This document shows, in pieces, positions 8,279 to 17,443 of a stretch of DNA of 64,000 bases; position 1 is the first letter of the stretch; each line of letters begins with the position of its first letter. The DNA comes from an uncultured Hyphomicrobium sp. Its GTDB lineage: Bacteria; Pseudomonadota; Alphaproteobacteria; Rhizobiales; Hyphomicrobiaceae. The stretch is from positions 1 to 64,000 of the forward strand of contig CAKTFJ010000008.1 of the NCBI GenBank assembly GCA_934555825.1, in the 5' to 3' direction. The position numbers and the translations under genes are program-made. The notes under the pieces are model-generated. The model saw only the letters and a program-made list of their open reading frames with translations, was not told the DNA's origin and ran no database searches.

Positions 8279-8640
8279 GGCTTTTCCTTTCTACGGTTAT
8301 TCCCCTGAGCGTCTTACGTGTCTCCAACAGGAATGGATCTTCTAAATGCGCTCTGGGTGGGGCGAGCACGGACCATTCCAGTTTGTTTGCAATGCCCGCA
8401 GGCACTCTGCGCTGCACAAAGGGTCATGCAAGTCGACCAACCGCTTTATGCCAGAGCGAGAGATAAGCCACGGACACCACCTCTTGCTGACTTAAGCGAA
8501 AACTCCCCTCGAGAGTTCCCAAAGAAGAGCCGCATCGTCACATCACACGCAACATCTGCCAAGAGAACGCGCGCGCGTGTGCATCGAATGAAACGCGTCC
8601 TAGATGAACCTAACGTGAAGGGCTCAGATTTCCGTCGCAC
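8279..8640. other. Intergenic stretch without a supported gene
   Basis: This 362-bp stretch separates the start of the small secreted-protein gene from the pccB terminator. Open frames here, on both strands, lack protein-like composition and ribosome binding sites. It must contain the promoter of the minus-strand gene at 8278, but I cannot point to convincing -35/-10 boxes. Confidence 0.5.
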
Positions 8641-8674
8641 AAAAAAACGGGCCTCTTGCCGAGGCCCGCTTTTT
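8641..8674 (-). terminator. Terminator of pccB
   Basis: An 8-bp perfect stem (8648-8655 with 8661-8668) with a 5-nt loop, flanked by seven A on the left and CTTTTT on the right, so it can act on both strands. It lies 45 bp past the pccB stop. Confidence 0.85.
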
Positions 8675-8719
8675 AATGGTTCGCGACGCTAGCGCGAGCG
8701 ACGATGACATTCGCGCGGT

Positions 8720-10252
8720 TTAGAGCGGGATGTTGTCGTGCTTCTTCCAGGGATTCTCCAGCGTCTTGTTGCGCAGCATGTTGAGCGCGCGGCAAATACG
8801 CCGGCGCGTGCCATGCGGGAGGATCACTTCGTCGATGTACCCGCGCTCTGCCGCCACGAACGGGTTGGCGAAGCGGCGCTGATATTCGTCAATGCGGGCC
8901 TGGATCTTTGTGGGATCGGAAAGCTCCGACCTGTAGAGGATCTCGGCTGCTCCCTTGGCGCCCATCACCGCGATCTCGGCCGTCGGCCAGGCATAGTTCA
9001 CGTCGCCGCGGATGTGCTTCGAGCTCATGACGTCATAAGCGCCGCCGTAGGCCTTGCGCGTGATCAGCGTGACCTTGGGAACGGTTGCTTCCGCATAAGC
9101 GAAGAGCAGCTTCGCGCCGTGCTTGATGAGGCCGCCGTATTCCTGCGCGGTGCCGGGCAGGAAGCCCGGAACGTCGACGAAGGTCACGATGGGGATCTCG
9201 AAGCAGTCGCAGAAGCGAACGAAGCGAGCCGCCTTGCGGGAAGCGTCCGAGTCGAGCACGCCGGCCAAAACCATCGGCTGGTTGGCGACGATGCCGATGG
9301 TGCGCCCCTCCATGCGGGCGAAGCCCGTCACGATGTTGCGCGCGTAGGCTTCCTGGATCTCGAAGAAGTCCGCCTCGTCCACGACCTTCAGGATCAGCTC
9401 CTTGATGTCGTAGGGCTTGTTCGGGTTGTCCGGGATCAGCGTGTCGAGAGAATAGTCCGGGCGGTCGGGGCTGTCAGACGTCGGCAGCACCGGCACGCCG
9501 GACTGGTTGTTGGACGGCAGGAAGTCCATCAGGCGGCGCATCTGGAGCAGCGCCTCGACGTCGTTCTCATAGGCCCGGTCGGCGATCGACGATTTGGTCG
9601 TGTGGACCTTGGCGCCGCCCAGCTCTTCAGCCGTGACGTTTTCGTTGGTCACCGTCTTCACGACGTCAGGACCCGTTACGAACATGTAGCTCGTGTCCTT
9701 CACCATGAAGATGAAGTCGGTCATGGCGGGCGAATAGACGTCGCCGCCGGCGCACGGGCCCATGATCACGGAAATCTGCGGAATGACGCCGGACGCCAGC
9801 ACGTTGCGCTGGAAGACCTCGCCGTAGCCGCCGAGAGCGTCCACGCCTTCCTGAATGCGCGCGCCGCCAGCGTCAAAGACGCCGATGATCGGCGCGCGGT
9901 TCTTCAGCGCCATATCCTGGATCTTCATGATCTTCTGGGCGTGGGCCTGGGAGAGCGATCCGCCGAAGACAGTGAAGTCCTTGGCGAACACGTAGACGAC
10001 GCGGCCATTGATGGTGCCCCAGCCGGTGACGACGCCGTCGCCCGGCGTCTTCGACTTCTCCATGCCGAAATCGGCGCAACGGTGCTCGACGAAAGTGTCG
10101 AACTCTTCGAACGAATTTTCGTCCATCAGAAGCTCGATGCGCTCGCGAGCCGTGAGCTTGCCCCGCTTGTGCTGAGCTTCGATGCGCTGGATGCCCCCGC
10201 CGAGACGTGCGTTGTCACGCCGGCGCTCGAGCTCCTCGATGACTTCCTTCAT
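8720..10252 (-). CDS. pccB: Propionyl-CoA carboxylase beta subunit (carboxyltransferase)
   Basis: A 510-residue acyl-CoA carboxyltransferase, the usual length for PccB. It carries the N-terminal and C-terminal crotonase-like halves. Landmarks are [20 protein letters not shown], the oxyanion loop [18 protein letters not shown] and, in the second half, [17 protein letters not shown] and [15 protein letters not shown]. It transfers carboxyl from biotin to propionyl-CoA to give methylmalonyl-CoA, in the cytoplasm. I chose ATG 10252 because the family starts MKEVIEELE; the upstream extension looks random. The biotin carboxylase subunit is not in the window. Confidence 0.93.
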   Translation of the reverse strand: MKEVIEELERRRDNARLGGGIQRIEAQHKRGKLTARERIELLMDENSFEEFDTFVEHRCADFGMEKSKTPGDGVVTGWGTINGRVVYVFAKDFTVFGGSLSQAHAQKIMKIQDMALKNRAPIIGVFDAGGARIQEGVDALGGYGEVFQRNVLASGVIPQISVIMGPCAGGDVYSPAMTDFIFMVKDTSYMFVTGPDVVKTVTNENVTAEELGGAKVHTTKSSIADRAYENDVEALLQMRRLMDFLPSNNQSGVPVLPTSDSPDRPDYSLDTLIPDNPNKPYDIKELILKVVDEADFFEIQEAYARNIVTGFARMEGRTIGIVANQPMVLAGVLDSDASRKAARFVRFCDCFEIPIVTFVDVPGFLPGTAQEYGGLIKHGAKLLFAYAEATVPKVTLITRKAYGGAYDVMSSKHIRGDVNYAWPTAEIAVMGAKGAAEILYRSELSDPTKIQARIDEYQRRFANPFVAAERGYIDEVILPHGTRRRICRALNMLRNKTLENPWKKHDNIPL

Positions 10253-10403
10253 AGGACCCGACCCTGTTTGTGAATGTTCGAAGACACGGTATGTCGCCGA
10301 GGGGGATAGCACAGGCCTTGGCAGCGGGCCAATGGCGCGTATGGTGCGGCCCGGCGTCGTCCGGACCGGCCGGATTTGGCGCTCACATCGAGGGAGAAGA
10401 CCG

Positions 10404-10799
10404 ATGGCGAAGGCAATCCATATGATGGTGAGGGTCCTCAACGAGGAGCGGAGCGTGGCTTTCTACTCCGGGGCGTTCGGGCTTGAGATTGCCGACCGGT
10501 ACGATTTTGCCGACTTCACGCTGGTCTACCTGCGTAACGCGGAGGCCGATTTCGAGCTGGAACTCACCGTCAACAAGGGCCGGAAGGACCCATATGAGCT
10601 CGGAAACGGCTATGGGCACTTCGCGGTGGCCGTGGAAGATCTGGAGGCAACGCGGGCAAGGATCGCCGAGCTGGGATATTTCCCCAAAGATATCAAGCAG
10701 ATGGTTTTCGAAGATAAGCCTTTCGGCCGCTTCTTCTTTATCGAGGACCCGGACGGCTACAAGATCGAAGTGCTTGAAAAGGGCGGCCGGTTCCGCTGA
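10404..10799 (+). CDS. VOC/glyoxalase I-family protein
   Basis: A 131-residue protein of the vicinal-oxygen-chelate fold with two beta-alpha-beta-beta-beta units. It begins [20 protein letters not shown] and ends with [15 protein letters not shown], both typical of lactoylglutathione lyase. Candidate metal ligands are His6, a Glu in FELELTV, the His of [12 protein letters not shown] and the last Glu. It could therefore be glyoxalase I (GloA), but an assignment beyond the superfamily is not secure. It is divergent from pccB across about 150 bp. Confidence 0.85.
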   Translation: MAKAIHMMVRVLNEERSVAFYSGAFGLEIADRYDFADFTLVYLRNAEADFELELTVNKGRKDPYELGNGYGHFAVAVEDLEATRARIAELGYFPKDIKQMVFEDKPFGRFFFIEDPDGYKIEVLEKGGRFR

Positions 10800-10811
10800 G
10801 GGCCAGGCGGC

Positions 10812-10966
10812 GCCCCTGTCATCCCGGAAAGGCGGAGGCGAAGCCGGAGCCTTATCTGGGACCCAGCATAAGGCTCGTCGAAGACGCAATATTTCGCGAT
10901 TAGGAGCTTTTTCTGGATCCCGGCGCGACGCTCGGCTGTCGTCTCGCTTGCCTGGATGACAGGGGC
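10812..10966. repeat. Intergenic palindromic repeat of about 155 bp
   Basis: The ends are perfect 13-bp inverted repeats: GCCCCTGTCATCC at 10812-10824 and its complement at 10954-10966. Inside lies a second hairpin at 10850-10873 around TGGGACCCA. The TCATCCCGG and GGGACCCAG words resemble dispersed intergenic repeats seen in many Hyphomicrobiales genomes. No coding frame fits. It may be a REP-like or miniature mobile element. Confidence 0.7.
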
Positions 10967-11143
10967 GCACGGAGCCGTGCCAAAGCGCAAGCTTCGCATC
11001 AGCAAATGCCACTAATCCTTTGACTCAACGCATCGTTTCATGTCCGGCACCTCTCGTTGCAGCCAAGCTGCATCGTCTCGTGCCCCGGCCATGCAACGGC
11101 TGATGCCAATTGCGGTCAAAGGCGGCACCCCGTGCATCATCCC

Positions 11144-11902
11144 ATGCCTATGGCACCAGACGTGGCAGATCCGGCGCAACATTTCGTGCCGGAGCCTGCC
11201 TCTTCGCCCGACGCCGTCCAGCAGGCATTCGTTTGCCGCCATACCGGCGCGCCTTGCCCGGCGTTGGCCTCGCTTTTCGCCTCGCTCAATCCGACGGTTC
11301 CCGAGGCCCGGGAGTGGGTGCAGGCGCTGGCACCCTGCGGTTTCTGCCGTGTGGCCTTCGAGGCCGAGCGGGACGGGCTGAGGCGCCTGCGTCTCGGCCA
11401 GCGGGAACGCGAAATTCTGCTCGGCACGGCGCGTGCTGGCGTCCTCGTGCTGACTGAGGCCGGTATGGCGCGTTCGCTTAGCGCCAGCCGGCGGCGGGCC
11501 GCACAGTCGCTGGGCAAGGCCGGTCTCGTGACCCCCGCCTCGGCCTCCGCCAACGGGCGCTCGACCCGGGCTGCCGTCACGCTGACCGATCTCGGCCGCT
11601 ACGTGATGGCCGCCTACGGCCGCTTTCTGGAGGGCGGTAAGCCCGTCCGCTGGACGCGTCCAGCAAGCGGCGTGGCGTTGCCGGGCTGCGATCCCACCCT
11701 GCTCCGCGACGAAGCCCTGGCCCGCACGCATACTGCGCTCCGAACGACGCTGGACGACCTCAAAGGCTTGCTGGTGGCGGCCATCGCGGGTCGTGCGAAA
11801 GACGCCGACGTGCTCGACCGCATGAGCCGGCATCTCGAACAGAAGGCCACCCTGCTCAAAGCCGTTCTCGACCCGCTCAAAACGCAGCCCGTCCGCGGGT
11901 GA
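11144..11902 (+). CDS. Hypothetical protein with probable winged-helix segment
   Basis: A protein of about 252 residues that I do not recognise. The middle (about residues 90-160) reads like a winged helix: REREILLGTARAGVLVLTE, SLSASRRRAAQSLGKAGLV, then a wing and VTLTDLGRYVMAAYGRFL. The C-terminus is helical and might oligomerise (LDRMSRHLEQKATLLKAVL). Two Cys-containing stretches occur near the start (HTGAPCPALASLF, ALAPCGFCRVAF). The start is uncertain: ATG 11144, ATG 11150 and an upstream TTG 11057 are all possible, none with a good ribosome binding site. Confidence 0.65.
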   Translation: MPMAPDVADPAQHFVPEPASSPDAVQQAFVCRHTGAPCPALASLFASLNPTVPEAREWVQALAPCGFCRVAFEAERDGLRRLRLGQREREILLGTARAGVLVLTEAGMARSLSASRRRAAQSLGKAGLVTPASASANGRSTRAAVTLTDLGRYVMAAYGRFLEGGKPVRWTRPASGVALPGCDPTLLRDEALARTHTALRTTLDDLKGLLVAAIAGRAKDADVLDRMSRHLEQKATLLKAVLDPLKTQPVRG

Positions 11903-12062
11903 GACGTTGCGCGCTGCGCCATTCTTCAACACCTGCGCACGCCCATTGAACGGCGCCATCGGCAACCCATATTTCGGATGTAAAGAGAAGGCCGGTGCCC
12001 GCGAGGGGCCGGGAGAGCGGCAGCCGGGTTCGGTGCCGTCTCGTCACACTGAAGGTCGCTTA

Positions 12063-12078
12063 TCGAAAGGACTTTCGA
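12063..12078 (+). promoter_or_regulatory. Hairpin around the hsp20 ribosome binding site
   Basis: The 16-nt sequence TCGAAAGGACTTTCGA forms a 6-bp stem with a GGAC loop. AAGGA (12067-12071) is the Shine-Dalgarno of the heat-shock gene whose ATG is at 12081. Half of the site is paired with TTT. A weak stem melting at high temperature is the principle of RNA thermometers, but I do not see the known ROSE consensus. Confidence 0.4.
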
Positions 12079-12080
12079 GA

Positions 12081-12512
12081 ATGAGCAGGCTATCCGTACT
12101 GTCCAACCCGTTTCTGCTCGGCTTCGAGGAGATCGAACGCCTCATCGATCGGACGGGAAAAGGTGGGGGTGAAGGCTATCCGCCTTACAACATCGAGCGT
12201 GTCGCCGCCAACGACGGCGAGAAAGAAAAGCTGCGCATCACGATCGCGCTTGCGGGGTTCACCCGCGATCAGCTCGAGATCGTGGTCGAGGACAATCAGC
12301 TTATCGTGCGCGGCCGCCAGACCGACGACAAGTCCCGCACCTATCTCTACCGCGGGATTGCGACGCGCCAGTTCACGCGAACGTTCGTTTTGGCCGACGG
12401 CATCGAGGTCAAAGCTGCAGAGCTCTCGAACGGGCTCCTCGTTATCGATCTCGTGCGGCACGAACCCGACAAGCTCGTTCGCAGGATCGAGATCGGGGCC
12501 GGCAAAGGTTGA
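12081..12512 (+). CDS. Small heat-shock protein, Hsp20/IbpA type
   Basis: A 143-residue alpha-crystallin-domain chaperone. The short N-terminal arm includes NPFLLGFEEIERL, typical of IbpA/HspA class A in rhizobia. The domain runs about residues 35-130, with YNIERV, the beta strands ending in LIVRGRQTDD, and the conserved hydrophobic-glycine-leucine motif ELSNGLLVIDL. It holds unfolding proteins during heat stress in the cytoplasm. ATG 12081 is chosen for its AAGGA; upstream codons in frame do not look coding. The DUF1150 gene follows, a usual partner in alphaproteobacteria. Confidence 0.93.
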   Translation: MSRLSVLSNPFLLGFEEIERLIDRTGKGGGEGYPPYNIERVAANDGEKEKLRITIALAGFTRDQLEIVVEDNQLIVRGRQTDDKSRTYLYRGIATRQFTRTFVLADGIEVKAAELSNGLLVIDLVRHEPDKLVRRIEIGAGKG

Positions 12513-12683
12513 CGCGGCGATTCGACGCAAGACCTGGCAGAATCATCGTTTTCCGCCCTGTCAGATGCCCGCCCGCTACAGCCAAGCACATCGAATCGTA
12601 AGAACATGGTCCGACGGGGCGAAGGATTTCACCCGCCTCGTTCGTTACCATGACGAATACCTCGAGAGAGGAGGAGTTGCGTC

Positions 12684-12983
12684 ATGAAAGAGAACACGAC
12701 GAAGCGGCTCACGGCAAAGCAGCGCCAGAAGGCGCAGCCCGTTGCCACCGTTATGAGCGACATCGAACTCGCGCGCCTCGGTGGCGGGCAGGTCGCCTAC
12801 ATCAAGACCCTGTCTTCCGACGAAGCTCTGCAGATGTTTCCGGCAATCGAGGATCTGCCGCGCGGCATCAACCTCTACGCCTTGCACGCGGCTGACGGAA
12901 CGCCGATCGCGCTGACCGATACGCGTCAGGCGGCGCTCAGCCACGCGATGGACGGCGAACTGGAGATCGCGAGCGTTCACTAA
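12684..12983 (+). CDS. DUF1150 family protein
   Basis: A 99-residue cytoplasmic protein of the DUF1150 family. The family core is visible as ELARLGGGQVAYIKTL, ALHAADGTPIALTDTRQAA and the C-terminal end. GGAGG lies upstream of ATG 12684. In many alphaproteobacteria this gene sits behind the small heat-shock gene, as here, so a role in the heat response is likely but unproved. Function of the family is not established. Confidence 0.88.
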   Translation: MKENTTKRLTAKQRQKAQPVATVMSDIELARLGGGQVAYIKTLSSDEALQMFPAIEDLPRGINLYALHAADGTPIALTDTRQAALSHAMDGELEIASVH

Positions 12984-13009
12984 CGCTCGACGCGGATTCA
13001 TGAAACGAG

Positions 13010-13041
13010 GGCGGGCTCTGTTCAGCAGGGCTCGCCTTTTT
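13010..13041 (+). terminator. Terminator after hsp20-DUF1150
   Basis: An 11-bp stem with two G-T pairs (13010-13020 with 13026-13036), a 5-nt loop and TTTTT at 13037-13041. It ends the stress operon just before the convergent gene at 13058. Confidence 0.85.
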
Positions 13042-13057
13042 CTATTTCTGAAGAGAT

Positions 13058-13351
13058 TTATTGCGCGGCCGCTTCACCCACCGCGCAGGCATCGAGCGCC
13101 TGCTGACGCTTTTGCAGCTCGACCCTCCACCGATCCGGCGCGACGGCGCCGCACCAGTCCATGTGGCGCTTGAGATCGGCACTCCATTCGTCACCCGTGA
13201 AGCCGCAGCGCTGTTCCTCATTCTGCTGCTGCTGCTGGATAGCAAGCTTGCCGTACATCTCGCAGTTGGCTTGAGCAGCCGCGTGAGCCGCTCCTCCCGC
13301 CGCGAAAGCGGCTGCGGCACAGCCAGCAACGACAAGACGCAAGGGAAACAT
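13058..13351 (-). CDS. Small secreted cysteine-containing protein, unknown
   Basis: A 97-residue protein with a signal peptide (MFPLRLVVAGCAAAAFAAGG, cleaved near AHAAA). The mature chain has four cysteines, at NCEMYG, RCGFTG, DWCGAV and DACAVG, suggesting two disulfides in the periplasm. A glutamine run (KLAIQQQQQNEEQ) lies between the first two. A longer frame adds 14 upstream residues, but the signal peptide fits ATG 13351. I do not recognise the family. Confidence 0.75.
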   Translation of the reverse strand: MFPLRLVVAGCAAAAFAAGGAAHAAAQANCEMYGKLAIQQQQQNEEQRCGFTGDEWSADLKRHMDWCGAVAPDRWRVELQKRQQALDACAVGEAAAQ

Positions 13352-13439
13352 CGCCGAACCTCGCTTCTGGCTTCGCGGGATTGCGAAGATCACGGACGTT
13401 CAGGGCGCGATCATGGCGCGGCGCCGAGGCTCGGAGTTT

Positions 13440-14150
13440 TTATCCGGCCATCCGCGTCTTGATCTCGTCGAGCACGGTTTGCGTTGCGGGCGACCAATCG
13501 GCGGTGTTCGACGCTATGAGGCAAGCTTCCGAACGCAGGATCAAACCGTCGTCGAGAATTCTCAGACCGTTCGCAGCGAGCGTCGTGCCCGTCGTCGTGA
13601 TGTCCACGATCAGCTCCGCCGTGCCAGCAGCAGGTGTCCCTTCCGTCGCGCCGAGGCTTTCGACGATGCGATAGTTGGCGAGCCCGCGGGCGGCGAAGAA
13701 GCGCCGCGTCAGGTTCAGGTATTTCGTCGCCACGCGATACCAGCGGCCATGCGCGCGCCGAAAGGGCAGCGCGATCTCCGACAGATCCGCCATGGTGCGC
13801 ACGTCGATCCAGCAATCCGGCACAGCGACGATCACATCGGCGCGGCCGAAGCCGAGCTTCTTCAGAAACGTCACGCGTGTCGCCGCATCCGACATCTGCT
13901 CGCTCACCAGATCCTCGCCGGTGACGCCAAGATGCACGCGGCCGATCTTCAAGTTCCACGCGATTTCAGAGGCCGAGATGAAGGCCACGTCAACGCCCGG
14001 AAGCTCGGCAATCTCTCCGCGATAGCCGCGCTCGTTTCCGGTCTTACGAAGCGTGAGCCCCGCTTGCGCGAACGCGGCCGCCGTCTCGTCCATCAGGCGG
14101 CCCTTCGAGGGGACGCCGAGGATCAGCTTTTCAGGCGCGGCCCCCGTCAT
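13440..14150 (-). CDS. hisG: ATP phosphoribosyltransferase, short form
   Basis: A 236-residue HisG of the short type, lacking the C-terminal regulatory domain of the long form. It catalyses the first step of histidine biosynthesis, ATP plus PRPP to phosphoribosyl-ATP. Landmarks are [17 protein letters not shown], the PRPP-binding [18 protein letters not shown] and [13 protein letters not shown]. Short HisG needs HisZ for activity, and hisZ is directly upstream, overlapping by four bases (ATGA at 14147-14150), so the two are translationally coupled. Confidence 0.95.
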   Translation of the reverse strand: MTGAAPEKLILGVPSKGRLMDETAAAFAQAGLTLRKTGNERGYRGEIAELPGVDVAFISASEIAWNLKIGRVHLGVTGEDLVSEQMSDAATRVTFLKKLGFGRADVIVAVPDCWIDVRTMADLSEIALPFRRAHGRWYRVATKYLNLTRRFFAARGLANYRIVESLGATEGTPAAGTAELIVDITTTGTTLAANGLRILDDGLILRSEACLIASNTADWSPATQTVLDEIKTRMAG

Positions 14151-15325
14151 GGCGCATCTCCATTGAGGGCTGCGATGAGGCGATCCGTGTGGACCGCCGC
14201 TCCCACCGCGGGCACATGCCCCGGCGCACCGACCGCCTTCAGAAGGTGATCGTAGCGGCCGCCACCAGCAACCGGGCTTCTCGGACCCAGATCCTTGGTC
14301 AGAAGCTCGAACACGAAGCCCGTGTAATACTGCAGCGCACGGCCGAACTCGGCCGAGAATGTCGCGCGGTCGAGATTGATGCCGGCGCGCGCCATCAGCT
14401 CAAGACGCCACTCGTGGGCACCGACAGCCGCCTCGATGTTGATGCCCATTTCGGCCGCGAGCGCGCGGATACGCTCCGGCGATTTCCGAGCCGGCACCAC
14501 GATGCCGACGTAGCTCTGAATCAGCGCTGCCGTACGCGCAGCCAGCGGCTCGGCGCGGGCGTCCGCCACACGGTCGAGCAGGCATTCGGTGATCTCCGCC
14601 GTCGTGCGCGCGCCGATGGCTTCGATGCCGTTGGTGTCGAGATAGCCTGCGACCGCGCTTTCTGCGGCGTCCGGATCGTCGGGATCGAGCGCGTCGCGCA
14701 GCGGTTTGGGAATGTGCTGAGAGGCTGCGCCCGGCGATGTCGTGAGGCGCTTCAACTCGGCCTGAAACGCGGGGGGATGCCAGAAGTGATGCGTGAGGCG
14801 GCGGCGCCAGCGGGCGGGCATATCTGCCGCACGCAGGATCGCGCGGAGAAGGCCAAGATCGCCGAAGCGGAGCGTGTAGTCGGTGAGGCCCGCGGTCGCG
14901 ATTGCACTCGCGATGGTGGCGACGACTTCCGCTTCCGCCTGCTCGCGATTGGCGTTGCCGAAACTCTCGATGCCCGTCTGGCGGAATTCGCGCGTATGGG
15001 CGAGGTCGCCGCCCATGGGCTGAAAGCGGAAGGCTGGGCCATTGTAGCTGTACTTCGCCGGAACGGCGGCTTCGGGGTGGCGCTCGACGTGAAGGCGGCA
15101 GGTGGGCACCGTGAGGTCGGGGCGCATGCACAGCTCGTCCCCGTCCGGATCGGTGAAGACGTACGTGCGCGCCCTCAGCGTCTCGCCGACCACGTCGAGG
15201 AACACGCCTGCCGGCTGGATGATGGCTGGAGATACAGCCTCGTAGCCAGCGCGCATGAACACCGCGAGCAGCGTCTGCGCGGAGGCTTCCAATGCCTCGA
15301 ATTGTTTCGCCGTCTCGGCGGGCAT
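14147..15325 (-). CDS. hisZ: ATP phosphoribosyltransferase regulatory subunit
   Basis: A 392-residue HisRS paralogue that lacks tRNA charging and acts as the regulatory partner of short HisG, forming a HisG-HisZ octamer sensitive to histidine. Class II synthetase motifs are recognisable: [13 protein letters not shown] (motif 2 side), [12 protein letters not shown], and [17 protein letters not shown] (motif 3). The C-terminal anticodon-binding domain of true HisRS is absent. I chose ATG 15325 ([13 protein letters not shown]); ATG 15358 is possible. The true hisS lies upstream on the same strand with 340 bp between. Confidence 0.93.
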   Translation of the reverse strand: MPAETAKQFEALEASAQTLLAVFMRAGYEAVSPAIIQPAGVFLDVVGETLRARTYVFTDPDGDELCMRPDLTVPTCRLHVERHPEAAVPAKYSYNGPAFRFQPMGGDLAHTREFRQTGIESFGNANREQAEAEVVATIASAIATAGLTDYTLRFGDLGLLRAILRAADMPARWRRRLTHHFWHPPAFQAELKRLTTSPGAASQHIPKPLRDALDPDDPDAAESAVAGYLDTNGIEAIGARTTAEITECLLDRVADARAEPLAARTAALIQSYVGIVVPARKSPERIRALAAEMGINIEAAVGAHEWRLELMARAGINLDRATFSAEFGRALQYYTGFVFELLTKDLGPRSPVAGGGRYDHLLKAVGAPGHVPAVGAAVHTDRLIAALNGDAP

Positions 15326-15401
15326 GAAGAGTCCTTGGCAATGGCTCGGGGAGAACACCCCGAGCCTATGAACGCGATTGCGAGCTGACGCGTTGGCGCG
15401 G

Positions 15402-15555
15402 CTTATGATTCCTGCGTCAGGCTGATAGGGCCTCGCGCCATGCCGGTCTAGAGTTCTTCCGATCCGATTTTTTCCGATCTAAGGAACTCTAGCTTGTTGG
15501 TGAGACCTATGATTCACGCTTCGGACTGATAGAGTCCGAAGCGATCATGGTCTAG
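15402..15555. repeat. Two diverged copies of a 50-bp hairpin repeat with an inverted repeat between
   Basis: Copies at 15402-15451 and 15506-15555 align without gaps over 50 bp, both running from TATGATTC to GGTCTAG. Each folds as a 10-bp arm hairpin with a GATAG loop; several paired positions differ in both arms, keeping the pairing. Between them, CTAGAGTTC at 15448-15456 is complementary to 15484-15492. Related copies lie at 21416-21465 and 55787-55836. The 340-bp gap between hisS and hisZ otherwise shows no gene. Confidence 0.7.
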
Positions 15556-15666
15556 GGGGGAAGGGCCCGAGGCGCAAGAATTCACCGCACGATTGGTTCA
15601 TGCCGCGACTGGCGGACCAACCACCGGGAAGAATAGGAAATTCCGCCGTTCCACATCCTTAAGACG

Positions 15667-17292
15667 TCAAGATGAAGACGGCGTGTGGCGCGCCAAAATT
15701 TCGCGGACGGCCTCAACGAGGTTCGCCACGGGCACGGAGATCTGCGCCGGACGCGCCTCTTTCCATTCCTTGTTGTCGGAGATGGCGGCGGCGGCTTTCG
15801 CGCCCTCGATCAGATCCTTGAGAATCACTTCGCCTGCTTCACGCTCGTTCGAGCCCTGGATCACGACGACGGGAGATCCGCGCTTGTCGGCGTATTCGAG
15901 TTGTCTGCCGAACTTTTTCGGGTTGCCGAGGTAAAGCTCGGCGCGGATACCCGCATCGCGAAGCGTGTGCACGAACGCCTGATAGTCGGCGAGGCTGTCG
16001 CGATCCATGACCGTGACGACGACGGGCCCCAGCGTGGGCGCGGGGGCGCGACCGAGAGCCGTGAGAGCTGCCTGCAGGCGCGAGACGCCGATAGAGAAGC
16101 CGGTGGCCGGGACCTTCTGGCCCGTGAAGCGGGCGACGAGATCGTCGTAGCGCCCGCCGCCGCCGACGGAGCCGAATCGGACGGGGTTGCCCTTGTCGTC
16201 GGTCGCGGGGATCAGAAGTTCGGCTTCGAAGACGGGGCCGGTGTAATATTCGAGACCGCGGACGACTGATAGGTCCACTTTAATTCGTTTCGTCCCATAG
16301 CCCGCGGCCCGAACTAAGTTCGAGATCTCTCGAAGATCATTAATGCCTTCCAGCGCTGCCTGACTTTCGGAAAAGGCATCGGCGTACACATCTAAAAACC
16401 GCGGATGCGCAACAGTGTAGACGTTCCCGCTAGACATGAAGGTCAGATCGTCGCCTGATGCCCCGTCCATTTCTCTTTGATGCAGAAATAAATCTTGGCT
16501 CCGCGATTCTTGGTGTCCGTAAAGCTTTTCAAGAACACCGATTTGATCCTGATTTAGGCCGGCACCGGGCGTGAAGTCACCGCTTTCGTCTTTTCGACCC
16601 TCGCCGAGAAGTTGGCGAACGCCTCCCACGCCAAGGCGGTCCAATTTGTCGATCGCCCGAAGAACGGTCAGTCTCCTAGATGCATTCTCTTCACCGCTGA
16701 GTTGCGCCGCCTGCATCACCCCGTCGAGAAACTTCCGGTTGTTGACCTTGATGACGTATTGGCCGCGTTCGATGCCCAGCGCTTCGAGCGTGTCGGCGGC
16801 GAGCATACAAAGCTCGGCGTCGGCCGCGATGCTCTCGGCGCCCACGGTGTCGGCGTCGAACTGGGTGAACTGGCGGAAGCGGCCAGGGCCGGGCTTCTCG
16901 TTGCGCCAGACGGAGCCGGTCGCATATCGGCGGAAGGGTTTCGGCAGATCCTGGAAGTTCTCGGCCACGTGGCGGGCGAGGGGCGCGGTCAGGTCGTAGC
17001 GGAGCGACAGCCACTGCTCGTTGCCTGTCGTATCGCGCGCCTCCGGCGCGACGTCCTGGAACGAGAACACGCCCGCGTTGGGGCGATCCTGATCCGGCAG
17101 GAACTTGCCGAGGGAGTCCGTGTACTCGAAGGCCGGGGTTTCCAGGGGCTCGAAGCCGTAGCGCTCGTAGACGGCGCGGATCTTCTCCAGCATGGCCTGC
17201 GTCTCGCGCAGCTCGGCAGCGCCGATGTCGCGCATCCCTTTGGGCAGGCGCGCGGCGGGCCGGCGGTTGACGTCTTTCTCTTTCTTGGCCAT
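15667..17292 (-). CDS. hisS: Histidyl-tRNA synthetase
   Basis: A 541-residue class II synthetase, longer than the E. coli enzyme but normal for alphaproteobacteria. The catalytic core shows [15 protein letters not shown], the motif 2 arginine in [19 protein letters not shown], the histidine-binding [15 protein letters not shown] and motif 3 [15 protein letters not shown]; an anticodon-binding domain ends the protein. It charges the tRNA-His at 4504-4580. Odd: bases about 16264-16700 (residues about 198-343) are near 50% GC with A/T-rich codons, against about 70% on both sides, yet the frame is intact, suggesting a recombined segment. Confidence 0.95.
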   Translation of the reverse strand: MAKKEKDVNRRPAARLPKGMRDIGAAELRETQAMLEKIRAVYERYGFEPLETPAFEYTDSLGKFLPDQDRPNAGVFSFQDVAPEARDTTGNEQWLSLRYDLTAPLARHVAENFQDLPKPFRRYATGSVWRNEKPGPGRFRQFTQFDADTVGAESIAADAELCMLAADTLEALGIERGQYVIKVNNRKFLDGVMQAAQLSGEENASRRLTVLRAIDKLDRLGVGGVRQLLGEGRKDESGDFTPGAGLNQDQIGVLEKLYGHQESRSQDLFLHQREMDGASGDDLTFMSSGNVYTVAHPRFLDVYADAFSESQAALEGINDLREISNLVRAAGYGTKRIKVDLSVVRGLEYYTGPVFEAELLIPATDDKGNPVRFGSVGGGGRYDDLVARFTGQKVPATGFSIGVSRLQAALTALGRAPAPTLGPVVVTVMDRDSLADYQAFVHTLRDAGIRAELYLGNPKKFGRQLEYADKRGSPVVVIQGSNEREAGEVILKDLIEGAKAAAAISDNKEWKEARPAQISVPVANLVEAVREILARHTPSSS

Positions 17293-17443
17293 GGCGATGC
17301 GGCGTTCCGGGTCGAAGTTGCTGATGCGGCTATGATTAAGCGTGCGGCCTTATACCGGATCGGCCGTGACCGGAAAAGGTTAGCAGCCATGCGGCCTGAC
17401 GCAGCCTTTCGTTTCACGGGAGAAATCGGTAGAAGATGCCGTC

